This document shows, in pieces, positions 1 to 8,929 of a stretch of 64,000 bases of DNA (positions are counted from its first letter, which is position 1; each line of letters begins with the position of its first letter). Under the pieces are notes generated by a model. The model searched no databases and had not been told where the DNA came from. It was given only the letters and a program-made list of their open reading frames with translations. This DNA comes from Actinomadura harenae (GTDB taxonomy: Bacteria > Actinomycetota > Actinomycetes > Streptosporangiales > Streptosporangiaceae), in assembly GCF_003696215.1 (NCBI RefSeq), contig NZ_RFFG01000033.1, forward strand, positions 1 through 64,000. The letters are read 5' to 3'. A program made the translations under genes and the position numbers.

Positions 1-1258
1 GCGCGCCGACCGCGAGCCGGTCGAAGGGCAGCGGCGACAGCGGTGCGCCGGGCTGGAACAGGGCGGCGGGCGGCGCCTCACCGCCGGTCCCGGCGCGGCG
101 CGCGAGGGCGGGGAGCTGCGGGATCACCGAGGCGAGGCAGACGGTGCCGCCCGCGTGCCCGACCGCGAGGACGGGCAGGTCGCGCAGGTGCTTCTGGAAG
201 ACGGCGTGCGGCCCTTCGCGCAGGTAGGAGCGCGCGCCGAGCACGACGCCGAGCCGGTCCGCCGCGTCCCGGGCCAGTTCGGGGACCAGGTACTTGGTGA
301 GCGCGGACGACACGCTCGCCTCGCCCGGCAGCAGGTGCAGCGACCGGGCCGCGACGGTCGCCATGGCGTCGCAGGCCAGCAGGTCGGCGAACGCGCCCGC
401 GAGTTCGCCGGAGGCGTGCGGGAGCCCGGCCACCGGATGCCCGTAGAGCCGCCGCCGGGTCGCGAAGTCCAGGGTCGTGCGGAGCAGGGTGTCGAGCGAG
501 CCGATCATCATGCCGGGGATCGTGGCGCGCGTGAGCTGGAACGCCCGCGCGACGAGTTCGAGCGCGCGTCCCTCGCCGCCGACCAGGTTCTCCGGCGGGA
601 CGGGGCGTCCGGTGAACTCGACGCCGCCGAGCCGGCATCCGCGGACCGCCGACAGCGGGAAGCGCGGCAGGAACCGGGTCGTCGGGCCGGGCCCGCCGCG
701 CAGGTCCGTGAGCAGGAGGGAGTGGTCGCGGCCGGGATTGCCGTCGCCGGTGCGGGCGAGCAGCAGGGCGGCGTCGGCCCGGTCGATCCCGTTGATCATC
801 TGCTTGCCGCCGTGCAGCAGGTACCGGCCGTCGGCGAGGCGGGCGCGGAGCTCGGTGCGGGCGAGGTCGGCGCCGTGGTCGAGTTCGGTGAAGCCGATGG
901 CGAGCAGGCCGCCGTCGAGGAGCAGCCGCGCGACGCGTTCCCGCTGGTCGCGGTCGCCGCCGGTCCAGACGGGCGCGGCGGCGATCAGGCCGACGAGGCC
1001 CTGCCCGAGCAGCAGCGCGGGGTCGCGGCGGGCCAGCGGACGCAGCGCCCGCGCCATCCGGTCGGCGGCGTCGAAGCGTCCGCCGAGTTCGGCCGGGACG
1101 AACTCGGCGGCCATCCCGAAGGCGTCGAGCGCGCGGGCCCCGGCGGGCGGCTCGCCGCGCTCGTCCGCCGCGAGGACGGCCTCGAATCCCAGCGGGTTGC
1201 CCGCGTCTCCGGCCGGGCCGAGCAGCGCCTCCAGCCCGTCGGCCACCGCGGCGCTCAT
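1..1258 (-). CDS. Acyl-CoA dehydrogenase family protein (second of pair; C-terminus off window)
   Basis: This is a flavin-dependent dehydrogenase of the acyl-CoA dehydrogenase superfamily, read from the ATG at 1258 leftward off the window, so the C-terminus is missing. The N-terminal helical domain is followed by the typical FTELDHGADL segment (substrate/FAD domain) and a middle beta domain ending in LLLTDLRGGPG. The C-terminal helical part carries LTRATIPGMMIGS and LYGHPVAGLPH. The start overlaps the stop of the upstream dehydrogenase as ATGA, so the two are translationally coupled, in one operon with a fatty acyl-AMP ligase. By analogy with ramoplanin/enduracidin-type clusters it probably desaturates an acyl chain held on a carrier protein. 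The substrate is inferred. Confidence 0.85.
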   Translation of the reverse strand, partial: MSAAVADGLEALLGPAGDAGNPLGFEAVLAADERGEPPAGARALDAFGMAAEFVPAELGGRFDAADRMARALRPLARRDPALLLGQGLVGLIAAAPVWTGGDRDQRERVARLLLDGGLLAIGFTELDHGADLARTELRARLADGRYLLHGGKQMINGIDRADAALLLARTGDGNPGRDHSLLLTDLRGGPGPTTRFLPRFPLSAVRGCRLGGVEFTGRPVPPENLVGGEGRALELVARAFQLTRATIPGMMIGSLDTLLRTTLDFATRRRLYGHPVAGLPHASGELAGAFADLLACDAMATVAARSLHLLPGEASVSSALTKYLVPELARDAADRLGVVLGARSYLREGPHAVFQKHLRDLPVLAVGHAGGTVCLASVIPQLPALARRAGTGGEAPPAALFQPGAPLSPLPFDRLAVGA

Positions 1259-3051
1259 CGGACGGCCTCCGCGACCGGACGGCGGGCCCCGTCCGCTTCT
1301 CGATCCCGGTACCGGGCCGCCGTCCGGTCGGGCAGCGGCAGGTCGAAGAGCGACAGCAGCGCACCGGAGCGGTGCCGGGACAGCAGCGGCCCATAGAGGG
1401 CGTCGGTCGTGTGGCCCGTGTCCTCGCCGAGACGGGCGAGGACACGCGCCAGGCACGCCTTCACCCACACGGCGTCCTGCCACAGATCGGCGGAGAGCCC
1501 GAGCCCGGGACGCGTGTTGACGTACAAGGCGAGGCACGTGGCGGCGGCATAGCACAGCGCGTAGTCCTCGGCCGCGCGGAACGCCTCCGCCGGGACGAGC
1601 CGGGGCGCGGGAACGTGCTCGGCCAGCCGCGCGTGCACGCGCCCGGACGCGTCGGCGGCCCGTCCGGCGAGGTCGGCGAGGTCCGGCGGGCCGTCCGCGC
1701 GGACGCGGCGGGCCAGCTCCGGGAGGGCCTGCGTGATCGAGCTCCCGGTCCGGGACAGCACCGCCAGGGCCGTCCGGTCGAACGGCGGGAGCGGCGCGCG
1801 CAGGTCGGCCGCCCGGTCCAGCCCCGCCCACCGGACGGTCCCGTCGCGGTGGCCGCGCACGAGCGTCGAGGCGTGGTTGACCAGCAGGTTCAGGTTGACG
1901 ACGGTGTTGCCGTCGAACATCCCGACGATCCGGTGGTCGCGCTGGAGCTTCTGGAACCGGCCGTCCGGGCAGGTGCCGTACGCGCCGCCGGGCACCGGGC
2001 CGGTGAGGGCCCGCACCCCGAGCATCCGGCCCAGCCGCCCGATGAGCCCGTCGGTGAGGGTCGGCGCGAGGTACTTCACGACGGCCGACCCGACGGCCAG
2101 CTCTCCCGTGAGCGTCTGCGCGGACCGGCTGGTCAGCACGCCGACCGCCTCGCAGAGCAGCAGGTCGGCGTAACAGTCGGCGAGGTCGCGGCGGGACAGC
2201 GGCAGCTCGGTCACGGGCCTGCCGAAGCGGTGCTGCCGGGACAGCAGGTCCAGGGTGGTCCGCAGCGCGTGGTCGGCGGCGCCGGCCGACAGCGCCCCGC
2301 ACAGCGTCCGGGTGAGCTGCAGCGCCTTCAGCGCGATCTCCAGCCCGGCCCCCTGCCGTCCGACGCGGGCGTCCGGGCCGGTCTCGGCGCCGTGGAAGGC
2401 GATGCCGCTGATGTCCGCGCCGCGGATGCCGTGCGTGTGGACCTTCGGGAGGGTGCGCCACGAGCCGTCCGGCAGGGCGTGCTTGTCGACCATGAGGAAG
2501 GTGAACCCGCGCGGGCCGCCCGCCGGGTCGGTGCGGGCGAGGACGCAGACCCAGCGGCCGCGCGTGGCGTTGTTGATGAGCCATTTCTCGCCGTCCAGGC
2601 GGTGCCCGCCGCCCGGCAGGACGGTCGCCGTGACCTCGCCCGCGAGCAGGTCGCTGCCGTGGTCGCGTTCGGTCAGCGCCCAGGAGAACACGTCGCCCGC
2701 GGCGACGCGCGCGCCGAGCGCCTCGGCCTGTCCCGGTTCGGCGCCGACCCACGCCGACACCGCGCCGAGGTAGGTCTTGCCGTGCGCGACGGCCACCGTG
2801 AGGTCGCGGCGCGCCATGACCCGGACCAGGTGGAAGAGCTGCTCCTGGTCGCGGAGCCGTCCGCCGAAGACCGCCGGGACGTACCAGGACGGCACGCCGA
2901 GCCGGTCGAGCTCCGCGACGGCCCGCTCGGGGAACGCCTCCGCGTCGTCCAGCGCGGCGCTCGCGGCGAACGCGCACGGGCCGCCTGGGACGTGCGGGTC
3001 GCCGAGCGCCGTCTCCAGCCGCGCCGCAGGGCGCAGCGCGTCGAGGATCAT
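1255..3051 (-). CDS. Acyl-CoA dehydrogenase family protein (first of pair)
   Basis: This 598-residue acyl-CoA dehydrogenase superfamily protein is longer than the usual ~380-400 residues, with an extra C-terminal helical region. Recognisable segments are WALTERDHGSDLLAGEVTAT (flavin/substrate domain), GEKWLINNATRGRWVCVLAR, and LQLTRTLCGALSAGAADHAL followed by RFGRPVTELPLSRRDLAD in the C-terminal helical domain. The ATG at 3051 overlaps the stop of the fatty acyl-AMP ligase gene (ATGA), and its own stop overlaps the next dehydrogenase, so all three genes are coupled. The likely role is introduction of a double bond into an activated fatty acid. The extension is seen in several secondary-metabolite dehydrogenases. 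The substrate cannot be read from sequence. Confidence 0.88.
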   Translation of the reverse strand: MILDALRPAARLETALGDPHVPGGPCAFAASAALDDAEAFPERAVAELDRLGVPSWYVPAVFGGRLRDQEQLFHLVRVMARRDLTVAVAHGKTYLGAVSAWVGAEPGQAEALGARVAAGDVFSWALTERDHGSDLLAGEVTATVLPGGGHRLDGEKWLINNATRGRWVCVLARTDPAGGPRGFTFLMVDKHALPDGSWRTLPKVHTHGIRGADISGIAFHGAETGPDARVGRQGAGLEIALKALQLTRTLCGALSAGAADHALRTTLDLLSRQHRFGRPVTELPLSRRDLADCYADLLLCEAVGVLTSRSAQTLTGELAVGSAVVKYLAPTLTDGLIGRLGRMLGVRALTGPVPGGAYGTCPDGRFQKLQRDHRIVGMFDGNTVVNLNLLVNHASTLVRGHRDGTVRWAGLDRAADLRAPLPPFDRTALAVLSRTGSSITQALPELARRVRADGPPDLADLAGRAADASGRVHARLAEHVPAPRLVPAEAFRAAEDYALCYAAATCLALYVNTRPGLGLSADLWQDAVWVKACLARVLARLGEDTGHTTDALYGPLLSRHRSGALLSLFDLPLPDRTAARYRDREADGARRPVAEAVR

Positions 3052-4829
3052 GACGCCCGCCCCGCCGCGCCGTCGCCCGTCCGGTAGTGCCGGACGAGCC
3101 GTGGCGACAGGTCCTCGTGCAGGCAGTCCAGGTCGCCGCCCGCGAACAGGTCGCGCATCAGCCCGCGCTGGATCTTGCCGCTGGTGGTGCGGCGGACCCG
3201 GCCGGGCCGGACCAGCACCACGTTCGCGCGCACCCCGAACTCGGCGGCCACGGCGGCGCGCAGCGCGCCGGTCAGCTCGCGCAGCGCGTCCGGCGACCGG
3301 CCCGCGCCGCGCACCTCCTGGACGACGACGAGCTCCTCGGTCCCGGCGGACACCCCGAACGCGCTGGACGGCAGCCCGGCGAGCGCCGGGTCGGCCGCCC
3401 GGACGGCCCGCTCGATGTCGTAGGGGTAGAGGTTGCGGCCGTTTAGGACGATGGTCTCCTTGAGCCGTCCGGTGACGTAGAACCGGCCGTCCCACCGGAC
3501 GGCGAGGTCGCCGGTCCGCAGGAACCCGTCCCGCCCGTCGGCGGTGGTCCCGGTGAACGTCGCGCGGTTCTCCTCCGGGTCGCCCCAGTAGCCGCGCGCG
3601 ACGCTGCCGCCGCGCACCCACAGCTCGCCGACCCGGCCGTCCGGCAGTTCGCGGCCGGTGGCCGGGTCGGCGATCAGGACGTCCAGTCCGGTCGCCCGGC
3701 CGCTGGCGACGAGCCGGACCGCGGCGGCGCCGCCGGTGGCGGGGGTCAGCTCGTCCCGCTGGAGGGCGGCGGCGTCGGCGTCCACCTCGGCGGGCGGTTC
3801 CGCGACGGGCGTGCCGGTCACGAACAGGGTCGCCTCGGCGAGGCCGTAGCAGGGCATGAACGCCTCGCGCCGGAACCCGTGCCCGGCGAACTTCGCGGTG
3901 AACGCGTCCAGGGTGCGGCCGTCGATGGGCTCCGCGCCGTTGGCGGCGCGCGTCCAGCCGGACAGGTCCAGGCCCGCGGCCCGCTCGTCGGTGATCTTCC
4001 GGACGCACAGGTCGTAGGCGAAGTTCGGGGCGGTGCTGAACTGGACGCCGCGGTCGCCGATCATCCGCAGCCACAGGTGCGGGTACTTGAGGAACTGCGT
4101 CGGCGACATCAGCGCGGTCCGCGCCCCGATGTACAGCGGTTCGAGGAACAGGGCGATCAGGCCCATGTCGTGGAACATCGGCAGCCAGCCGCCGAGCCGC
4201 GCGTCCCCGTCGAACTCGAAGTGCTCGCGCAGCAGGCCGAGGTTGTGGGCGAGGTTGCCGTGGCTGACCATGACGCCCTTGGGCCGTCCGGTCGAGCCCG
4301 AGGTGTACTGGAGGAACGCGAGCGAGTCCGGTTCCAGGTCCGGTTCGCGCCATGTCCCGGCGTCGGCCTCGCGCGCCTCGGCCACCGTGAGCGGCCCGAG
4401 GTCCGTCAGGCCCTCGGCGTCCAGCCAGGTCTGGGTGTCCTCGCGGACGGCCTCTCCCACCAGGACGAGCCGCGCGCCCGAGTCCCGGACGATCCCGGTG
4501 ACCCGTCCGAAGTGCTCGCGCTGGCCGCCCGGCAGCGGCGCGGGGACGGGCACGGCCCCGGCGTACAGGGTGCCGAGGAACGCCTCCGCGAAGTCCAGAC
4601 CGTAGGAGCCCGGCACGAGCACCCGGTCCCCCGGCGCGACGCCCCGCTCGGCGAGGCGGACCGCGATCGCGCGCGCGGCGGCGTCCAGCTCCCCGCGCGT
4701 CCGGGCGGTGTCCCGCAGGACGAGCCCGTCCTCGCCGCGCGTGGCGTCGACGAAGGTCAGCGCGTTCCGCCCGGGCCGTTCCCCGGCCTGCGCGTGGACG
4801 CGGCCCACGAAGTTCCAACAAGGATGCAT
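3048..4829 (-). CDS. Fatty acyl-AMP ligase (FAAL)
   Basis: This 593-residue adenylate-forming enzyme has FAAL rather than FACL character. The P-loop-like core is FLQYTSGSTGRPKGVMVSHG. The FAAL-typical GWLPMFHDMGLI and SGWTRAANGAEPIDG follow, then YGLAEATLFVTG, the GDLAVRWDGRFYVTGRLKE hinge and a C-terminal TTSGKIQRG that supplies the catalytic lysine. FAALs adenylate a free fatty acid and load it on an acyl-carrier protein or NRPS/PKS module instead of CoA. No carrier protein gene is visible in the window, so one is expected to the left or elsewhere. The stop overlaps the downstream dehydrogenase start. The start ATG at 4829 follows a GGGAGA ribosome site. Confidence 0.93.
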   Translation of the reverse strand: MHPCWNFVGRVHAQAGERPGRNALTFVDATRGEDGLVLRDTARTRGELDAAARAIAVRLAERGVAPGDRVLVPGSYGLDFAEAFLGTLYAGAVPVPAPLPGGQREHFGRVTGIVRDSGARLVLVGEAVREDTQTWLDAEGLTDLGPLTVAEAREADAGTWREPDLEPDSLAFLQYTSGSTGRPKGVMVSHGNLAHNLGLLREHFEFDGDARLGGWLPMFHDMGLIALFLEPLYIGARTALMSPTQFLKYPHLWLRMIGDRGVQFSTAPNFAYDLCVRKITDERAAGLDLSGWTRAANGAEPIDGRTLDAFTAKFAGHGFRREAFMPCYGLAEATLFVTGTPVAEPPAEVDADAAALQRDELTPATGGAAAVRLVASGRATGLDVLIADPATGRELPDGRVGELWVRGGSVARGYWGDPEENRATFTGTTADGRDGFLRTGDLAVRWDGRFYVTGRLKETIVLNGRNLYPYDIERAVRAADPALAGLPSSAFGVSAGTEELVVVQEVRGAGRSPDALRELTGALRAAVAAEFGVRANVVLVRPGRVRRTTSGKIQRGLMRDLFAGGDLDCLHEDLSPRLVRHYRTGDGAAGRAS

Positions 4830-4924
4830 GGCGTCTCCCGGCGAAGCCCTCGACTGCCCGCATTCTTGGAGAACGTCCTGATATTCGCCCTATACGCCGT
4901 CCTATATGCCGCCGGGTCCGGGGC

Positions 4925-5767
4925 CTAGATCGTGCGGCGCAGGGTGGCCTCCACGGCGTCGACCAGCGGGTCACCTTCGCTGACCGGGTGTCTCGCGAGG
5001 CCGAGCTCGACGTCCGGCAGGGCGGGGAGGGCGCCGGTGTCGTGGCAGTCCATGGCCGGTTCCAGGTTCGCGGGCATGAGGGCCGCGACGCCGAGCCCGG
5101 ACCGCACGGCGGCGAGGACACCGGCCAGGCTGTTGCTCTCGAACGCCACGCGCCACCGGCGGCCGGAGCGTTCCATCGTCTCCAGGACGGCCGTCCGCCA
5201 GAAGCAGGCGCCCGAGAACAGGATCACCGGCAGCGGGTCGGCGGTCACGTCCACTCCCTGTCCCGACACCCAGACGAGGGGGCGGCGCACCGTCCAGCGC
5301 GGCGGCGAGGGAAGGTCCGGCACCTCGTCGAGCACGAGCTGGACGCGGCCGGCGTGGTAGGCCGCCCGCACGGTCTCGCAGGACAGGCTGAGCACCTCCA
5401 GCGTCGCGCCCGGGTGCAGGCGGGCCAGGTCGGCGAGGACCTGCGGGAGGTGCGACACGGCGACGTCCTCGAGCAGCCCGACGCCGCAGCGGCCGGTCAG
5501 CGCGCGCCCGGTCTCGGTGAGCGCCTGCGCGGAGAGCGAGAGGATGCGCTCGGCGTAGGGCAGGAGCTCCTCGCCCGCCCGGGTCGGCGTGACACCGGAC
5601 GGCGAGCGGTGCAGCAGCGGGTGCCCGACGACCCGTTCCAGCCTGCGCATCTGCTGGCTGAGCGCCGGCTGGGTCTGTCCGAGCGCGGACGCCGCGCGGC
5701 TGATGCTCCCCGCCCGCACGGCGGTGACGAACACCCGGAGCAGGGCGATCTCAAGGTCGGCGGCCAT
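4925..5767 (-). CDS. LysR family transcriptional regulator
   Basis: This 280-residue LysR-type regulator has an N-terminal winged helix-turn-helix at about residues 4-63 (FVTAVRAGSISRAASALGQ, then QPALSQQMRRLE) and a C-terminal effector-binding domain. It lies 95 bp upstream of, and on the same strand as, the FAAL/dehydrogenase operon, and divergent from an MFS transporter gene 67 bp away. It may control either or both. Its start codon sits inside a small inverted repeat (5765-5779) suitable for autoregulation. The co-inducer is unknown. Confidence 0.92.
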   Translation of the reverse strand: MAADLEIALLRVFVTAVRAGSISRAASALGQTQPALSQQMRRLERVVGHPLLHRSPSGVTPTRAGEELLPYAERILSLSAQALTETGRALTGRCGVGLLEDVAVSHLPQVLADLARLHPGATLEVLSLSCETVRAAYHAGRVQLVLDEVPDLPSPPRWTVRRPLVWVSGQGVDVTADPLPVILFSGACFWRTAVLETMERSGRRWRVAFESNSLAGVLAAVRSGLGVAALMPANLEPAMDCHDTGALPALPDVELGLARHPVSEGDPLVDAVEATLRRTI

Positions 5768-5779
5768 AAGCGCTCATTA
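5765..5779. promoter_or_regulatory. Candidate LysR box in the divergent LysR/MFS promoter
   Basis: ATAA-N7-TTAT forms an inverted repeat at the LysR start codon, in the 67-bp divergent spacer shared with the MFS gene. The T-N11-A type geometry and the position are typical for a LysR autoregulatory site. It is short, so the assignment is tentative. Confidence 0.35.
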
Positions 5780-5834
5780 TGGCGCCTCCAACGGATTAAG
5801 GACTTCCTATGGCAGGACGGGACGACCTAGCGTC

Positions 5835-7079
5835 ATGAGGGTGACCGGTTACCGACAGATCCTCGCCGTGCCGGGGATGGCGCCCCTGCTCGGCGTCTCC
5901 CTGATCGCCCGCATCGCGATCACCGCTGACACCACGGCGCTGACGCTGTACATCGTGCTGGGCCTCGGCATGAGCTACGCGGCGGCGGGCGGCGTCGCGG
6001 CGGCCCTGACGGCGGGCCTGGCCGTGGGCGGCCCGGTGCTCGGCCGCCTCATCGACCGGCGGGGCGCGCGTCCCGTGCTGCTGGCCAGTGTCGCGGCGCA
6101 GGGCGTGTTCTGGCTGTGCGTGCCGGTGATGCCGTACGGGATCCTGCTGGCCGCCTCGTTCGCGACGGGCCTGTTGATGGTGCCCGGACCGCTCGTGACC
6201 AGGCAGGCGATCGCGGCCATGACGGCGCCCGCGCAGCGCCGGGCCGCGTTCGTCCTGGAGTCGGTGCAGGGCGAGCTGTCGTACATGGTCGGCCCGCCGC
6301 TCGTGATCCTCGCCGCGGCGCAGACGTCCCCCGGCGTGGTCGCCTGGGGCGTGGGCGCCGCGATCGTGGCGGGCGGCGCGGGGATCGCGCTGCTCGACCC
6401 GCCCCTGCGCACCGAGGACGAGCCCGACCCGGGCCAGTCCGGCCGTCCGCGCCGCCGGGAGTGGCTGGGCTCGCACATGGTCGCGGTCCTGGTGATGGCG
6501 TTCGGCGCCACGGTGCTGCTCGGCGGAACCGACCTGACCATCGTCGCCGCCCTCAAGGACGCCGGTCAGGTGTCCTGGGCCGCCCTGGTCGTCGCGGTGT
6601 ACGGCGTGGCGTCCATCTTCGGAGGGCTCGTGTACGGCACCGTCCCCCGGCCGCTGCCCACCTGGCTGCTGATCGGCCTGCTCGGGCTGGCGACCCTCCC
6701 GGCCGCGCTGGCCCACAGCTGGCCCTGGCTGTGCGTGGCCGCCGCGGGCGCCGGACTGCTCGCCGCGCCGACCCTCTCCTCACTGGCCGCCGCGGTCTCC
6801 CGGCTCGCACCGGCAGGCGCGCGCGGCGAGGCGACGGGGCTGCAGTCCTCGGCGCTCAGCGCGGGGTTCGCGCTCGGAGCCCCGGTCATCGGCGCGGCGA
6901 TCGACGCCTCCGTGCCCGGGACCGGCTTCGTGGTGGCCGGGCTCGCCGGTGTCGCCGCCGCGCTGACCGGGTGGCTGCTGTCCCGCCGTCCGGCCGCCGT
7001 CCCGGCGTGGTCGCCGCCTGGCGATCCCGGACGCGCGCCCCTCGAAGCGTGCGCGGCCGGAGCCTCGCAGGGCACCTGA
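5835..7079 (+). CDS. MFS transporter
   Basis: This 414-residue major facilitator has about twelve hydrophobic segments and the loop 2-3 signature GRLIDRRGARPVLL. A charged central loop (EDEPDPGQSGRPRRREW) separates the two six-helix halves. The ATG at 5835 is the first start after the divergent LysR promoter. It is likely a small-molecule exporter. Its position next to a LysR gene and a lipid-activation operon makes export of a cluster product possible, but no substrate can be read from the sequence. Confidence 0.88.
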   Translation: MRVTGYRQILAVPGMAPLLGVSLIARIAITADTTALTLYIVLGLGMSYAAAGGVAAALTAGLAVGGPVLGRLIDRRGARPVLLASVAAQGVFWLCVPVMPYGILLAASFATGLLMVPGPLVTRQAIAAMTAPAQRRAAFVLESVQGELSYMVGPPLVILAAAQTSPGVVAWGVGAAIVAGGAGIALLDPPLRTEDEPDPGQSGRPRRREWLGSHMVAVLVMAFGATVLLGGTDLTIVAALKDAGQVSWAALVVAVYGVASIFGGLVYGTVPRPLPTWLLIGLLGLATLPAALAHSWPWLCVAAAGAGLLAAPTLSSLAAAVSRLAPAGARGEATGLQSSALSAGFALGAPVIGAAIDASVPGTGFVVAGLAGVAAALTGWLLSRRPAAVPAWSPPGDPGRAPLEACAAGASQGT

Positions 7080-7099
7080 GGGACGCCCCGGCGCCTGCG

Positions 7100-7732
7100 T
7101 CAGGCGCTGTCGTTCGACGGAGCGGACGCGACGACCGCGACGACGGCGCGCGTCCCGACGGTGACGACCCGTCCCCGGACGTCGCCGAACCCGGCGTCCG
7201 CGGCCAGGGAACACGCCTGGTCGGCGTCCTCGGGCAGCGGCAGGTCCCACGCGACGAGGTCGGCGAAGACGCCCGACGGACGGAACTGCGACGCCAGGGG
7301 CAGGGTGAACCCGATCCGCCCGCCGGGACGCAGCGCGCGGCGCCAGTCGGCCAGGGCCCGGACGCCGAGGAAGTGCAGCGACGACGCGCACAGGATCAGG
7401 TCGAGCGCGGCGTCGGCGACGGGCAGCGGGACGGCGGGTCCGGCACGCCACTCGATCGCCTCGGCGTGGCCCCGCCGTTCGGCCAGCGCCCGGCCGACCG
7501 CGATCATGCCCTCGGACAGGTCGACCGCGAGGACGGCCGGGGACGACGGGAGCCTCAGCGAGGCGACGCGCAGGGCGACCGCCCCGGCCCCGCAGGCCAC
7601 GTCGGCCACCGCGTCCCCCGCCGCGGGCGGGGCGAGGTCGAGCAGCGCGCGGGCGACGGCGTCATGGTGGTCGTGGTCATAGGTCCCGGCCAGCCCGTCG
7701 AACGCGCCGGCCATCAGGGCGGAATCACTCAC
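7100..7732 (-). CDS. Class I SAM-dependent methyltransferase
   Basis: This 210-residue protein has the Rossmann-like motif I VADVACGAGAVALRVA, motif II LAVDLSEGMI and the post-motif LRPGGRIGFTLP. It resembles the UbiE/Methyltransf_11 group of small-molecule methyltransferases. The GTG start at 7732 lacks a strong ribosome site. It converges with the MFS gene, and 20 bp separate the stops. The substrate is unknown. Confidence 0.85.
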   Translation of the reverse strand: MSDSALMAGAFDGLAGTYDHDHHDAVARALLDLAPPAAGDAVADVACGAGAVALRVASLRLPSSPAVLAVDLSEGMIAVGRALAERRGHAEAIEWRAGPAVPLPVADAALDLILCASSLHFLGVRALADWRRALRPGGRIGFTLPLASQFRPSGVFADLVAWDLPLPEDADQACSLAADAGFGDVRGRVVTVGTRAVVAVVASAPSNDSA

Positions 7733-8110
7733 CGTCGGACCTTATACGCTTGTCGTCGTACGATCGCATACCGTTATTGATGCTAATTAGCTTCCGCCGA
7801 CGTTAAGAGTGCGATAAAGTCATCCCCAGGTGAGCCGGGAAGCCTGGTCGGCACAGAGTGACGCATTATCTGGATGCGTCCGCGACCAGGGGGTCCCGAT
7901 GGCACCTTCATTCCCCGCGCTGCACGCCGTGTCGGCGGGCTTCGTCGCGCGTCCGTACCTTCTCGCGACGTTCGGCCTTCCCGATCCGCCGTGACGGGCG
8001 CCGACCTCCTCTTCTGAGCGCCACCTCCTTTCCTCTTCGCCCGGCAGCCGTTTTCGCGGTGTCGCCATGGGCTCTCCGAATGCTGCCCCCAGACGCGGAA
8101 GAGTTTCCTG
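7733..8110. other. Intergenic region, no gene seen
   Basis: This is a 378-bp spacer between the divergent methyltransferase and NfeD-like genes. It contains a relatively AT-rich patch at about 7740-7830 that may hold the promoters for both directions. I see no coding sequence or structured RNA here. Confidence 0.5.
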
Positions 8111-8836
8111 ATGAGTGCTTTCCTGGATGCCGCACTCGGCTTCCCCGCCGTCCTTTTCAGTTTCGCGCTGATCGTGGTGGCCGGGTACTGGGTGCTGGTC
8201 CTCATCGGCGCGCTGGGGCTCCACGTCCTCGACCTCGACGCCGACACAGGGGCCGGCGCCGGGCACGGACACGGGCACGGCGGCCACGGGGAGGGGGCGG
8301 GCGGGATGCTGTCCGCCACGGGGCTGGCCGGGCCGCCGGTCACCGTCACGTTGTCGCTGCTGATCGCGCTGGCGTGGTTCATCAGCCTCGCGGGACGGGT
8401 GCTGCTGGACGGGCCCGGGCACGCCTGGGCGCACGCGCTCGTCCTGGTGGCGGCCGTCGTCGGCGCGTGGGCCGTGACGTGGCTGCTCGTCCGGCCGCTG
8501 CGCCGGGCGTTCCCGGACGTGCCGCCGCCGTCCCGCGCGGACTTCGTGGGGCGGACGTGCGTGATCCGCACCGGGCGGGTGACCGGCGACTTCGGCCAGG
8601 CGGAGGTCACCGCCGAGGACGGCTCGACCGCACTGGTGCAGGTCCGCGCCCCCGAAACCGGCCCCAGGCCCGGGTCCGGAACCGCATCCGCGCCCGAAGC
8701 CGGGATCGCGTCCGCGTCCGGGGTCGGAACGGGGGGCCTCGGACGCGGCGCGACCGCCCTGATCTTCGACTACGACGCGGCGGCCGAGGTGTTCCTGGTC
8801 ATGCCGTTCGACGAGACCCTCGGCGCGGGCCGCTGA
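8111..8836 (+). CDS. NfeD/YqiJ-like membrane protein with OB-fold tail
   Basis: This 241-residue protein has an N-terminal membrane helix (about 10-40), a His/Gly-rich cytosolic or periplasmic loop (GAGHGHGHGGHGEGAGG) and two more membrane helices (about 75-130). The C-terminal domain is beta-rich (FVGRTCVIRTGRVTGDFGQA) and fits the OB-fold of YqiJ/NfeD-like partners of flotillins. A Ser/Ala/Gly linker interrupts the tail near residues 180-210. It precedes a flotillin gene by 93 bp, the usual pairing in bacteria. The His-rich loop could bind metal, but that is speculative. Confidence 0.82.
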   Translation: MSAFLDAALGFPAVLFSFALIVVAGYWVLVLIGALGLHVLDLDADTGAGAGHGHGHGGHGEGAGGMLSATGLAGPPVTVTLSLLIALAWFISLAGRVLLDGPGHAWAHALVLVAAVVGAWAVTWLLVRPLRRAFPDVPPPSRADFVGRTCVIRTGRVTGDFGQAEVTAEDGSTALVQVRAPETGPRPGSGTASAPEAGIASASGVGTGGLGRGATALIFDYDAAAEVFLVMPFDETLGAGR

Positions 8837-8929
8837 CCCGGCGTCCGGCCCCGGCGTCCCCGCGAGCCCGCGGAGCTCGCACCTTCTAAGTCTTCTCCCC
8901 CTCCCCCTCCTCATAGACGGGACTGTTCG

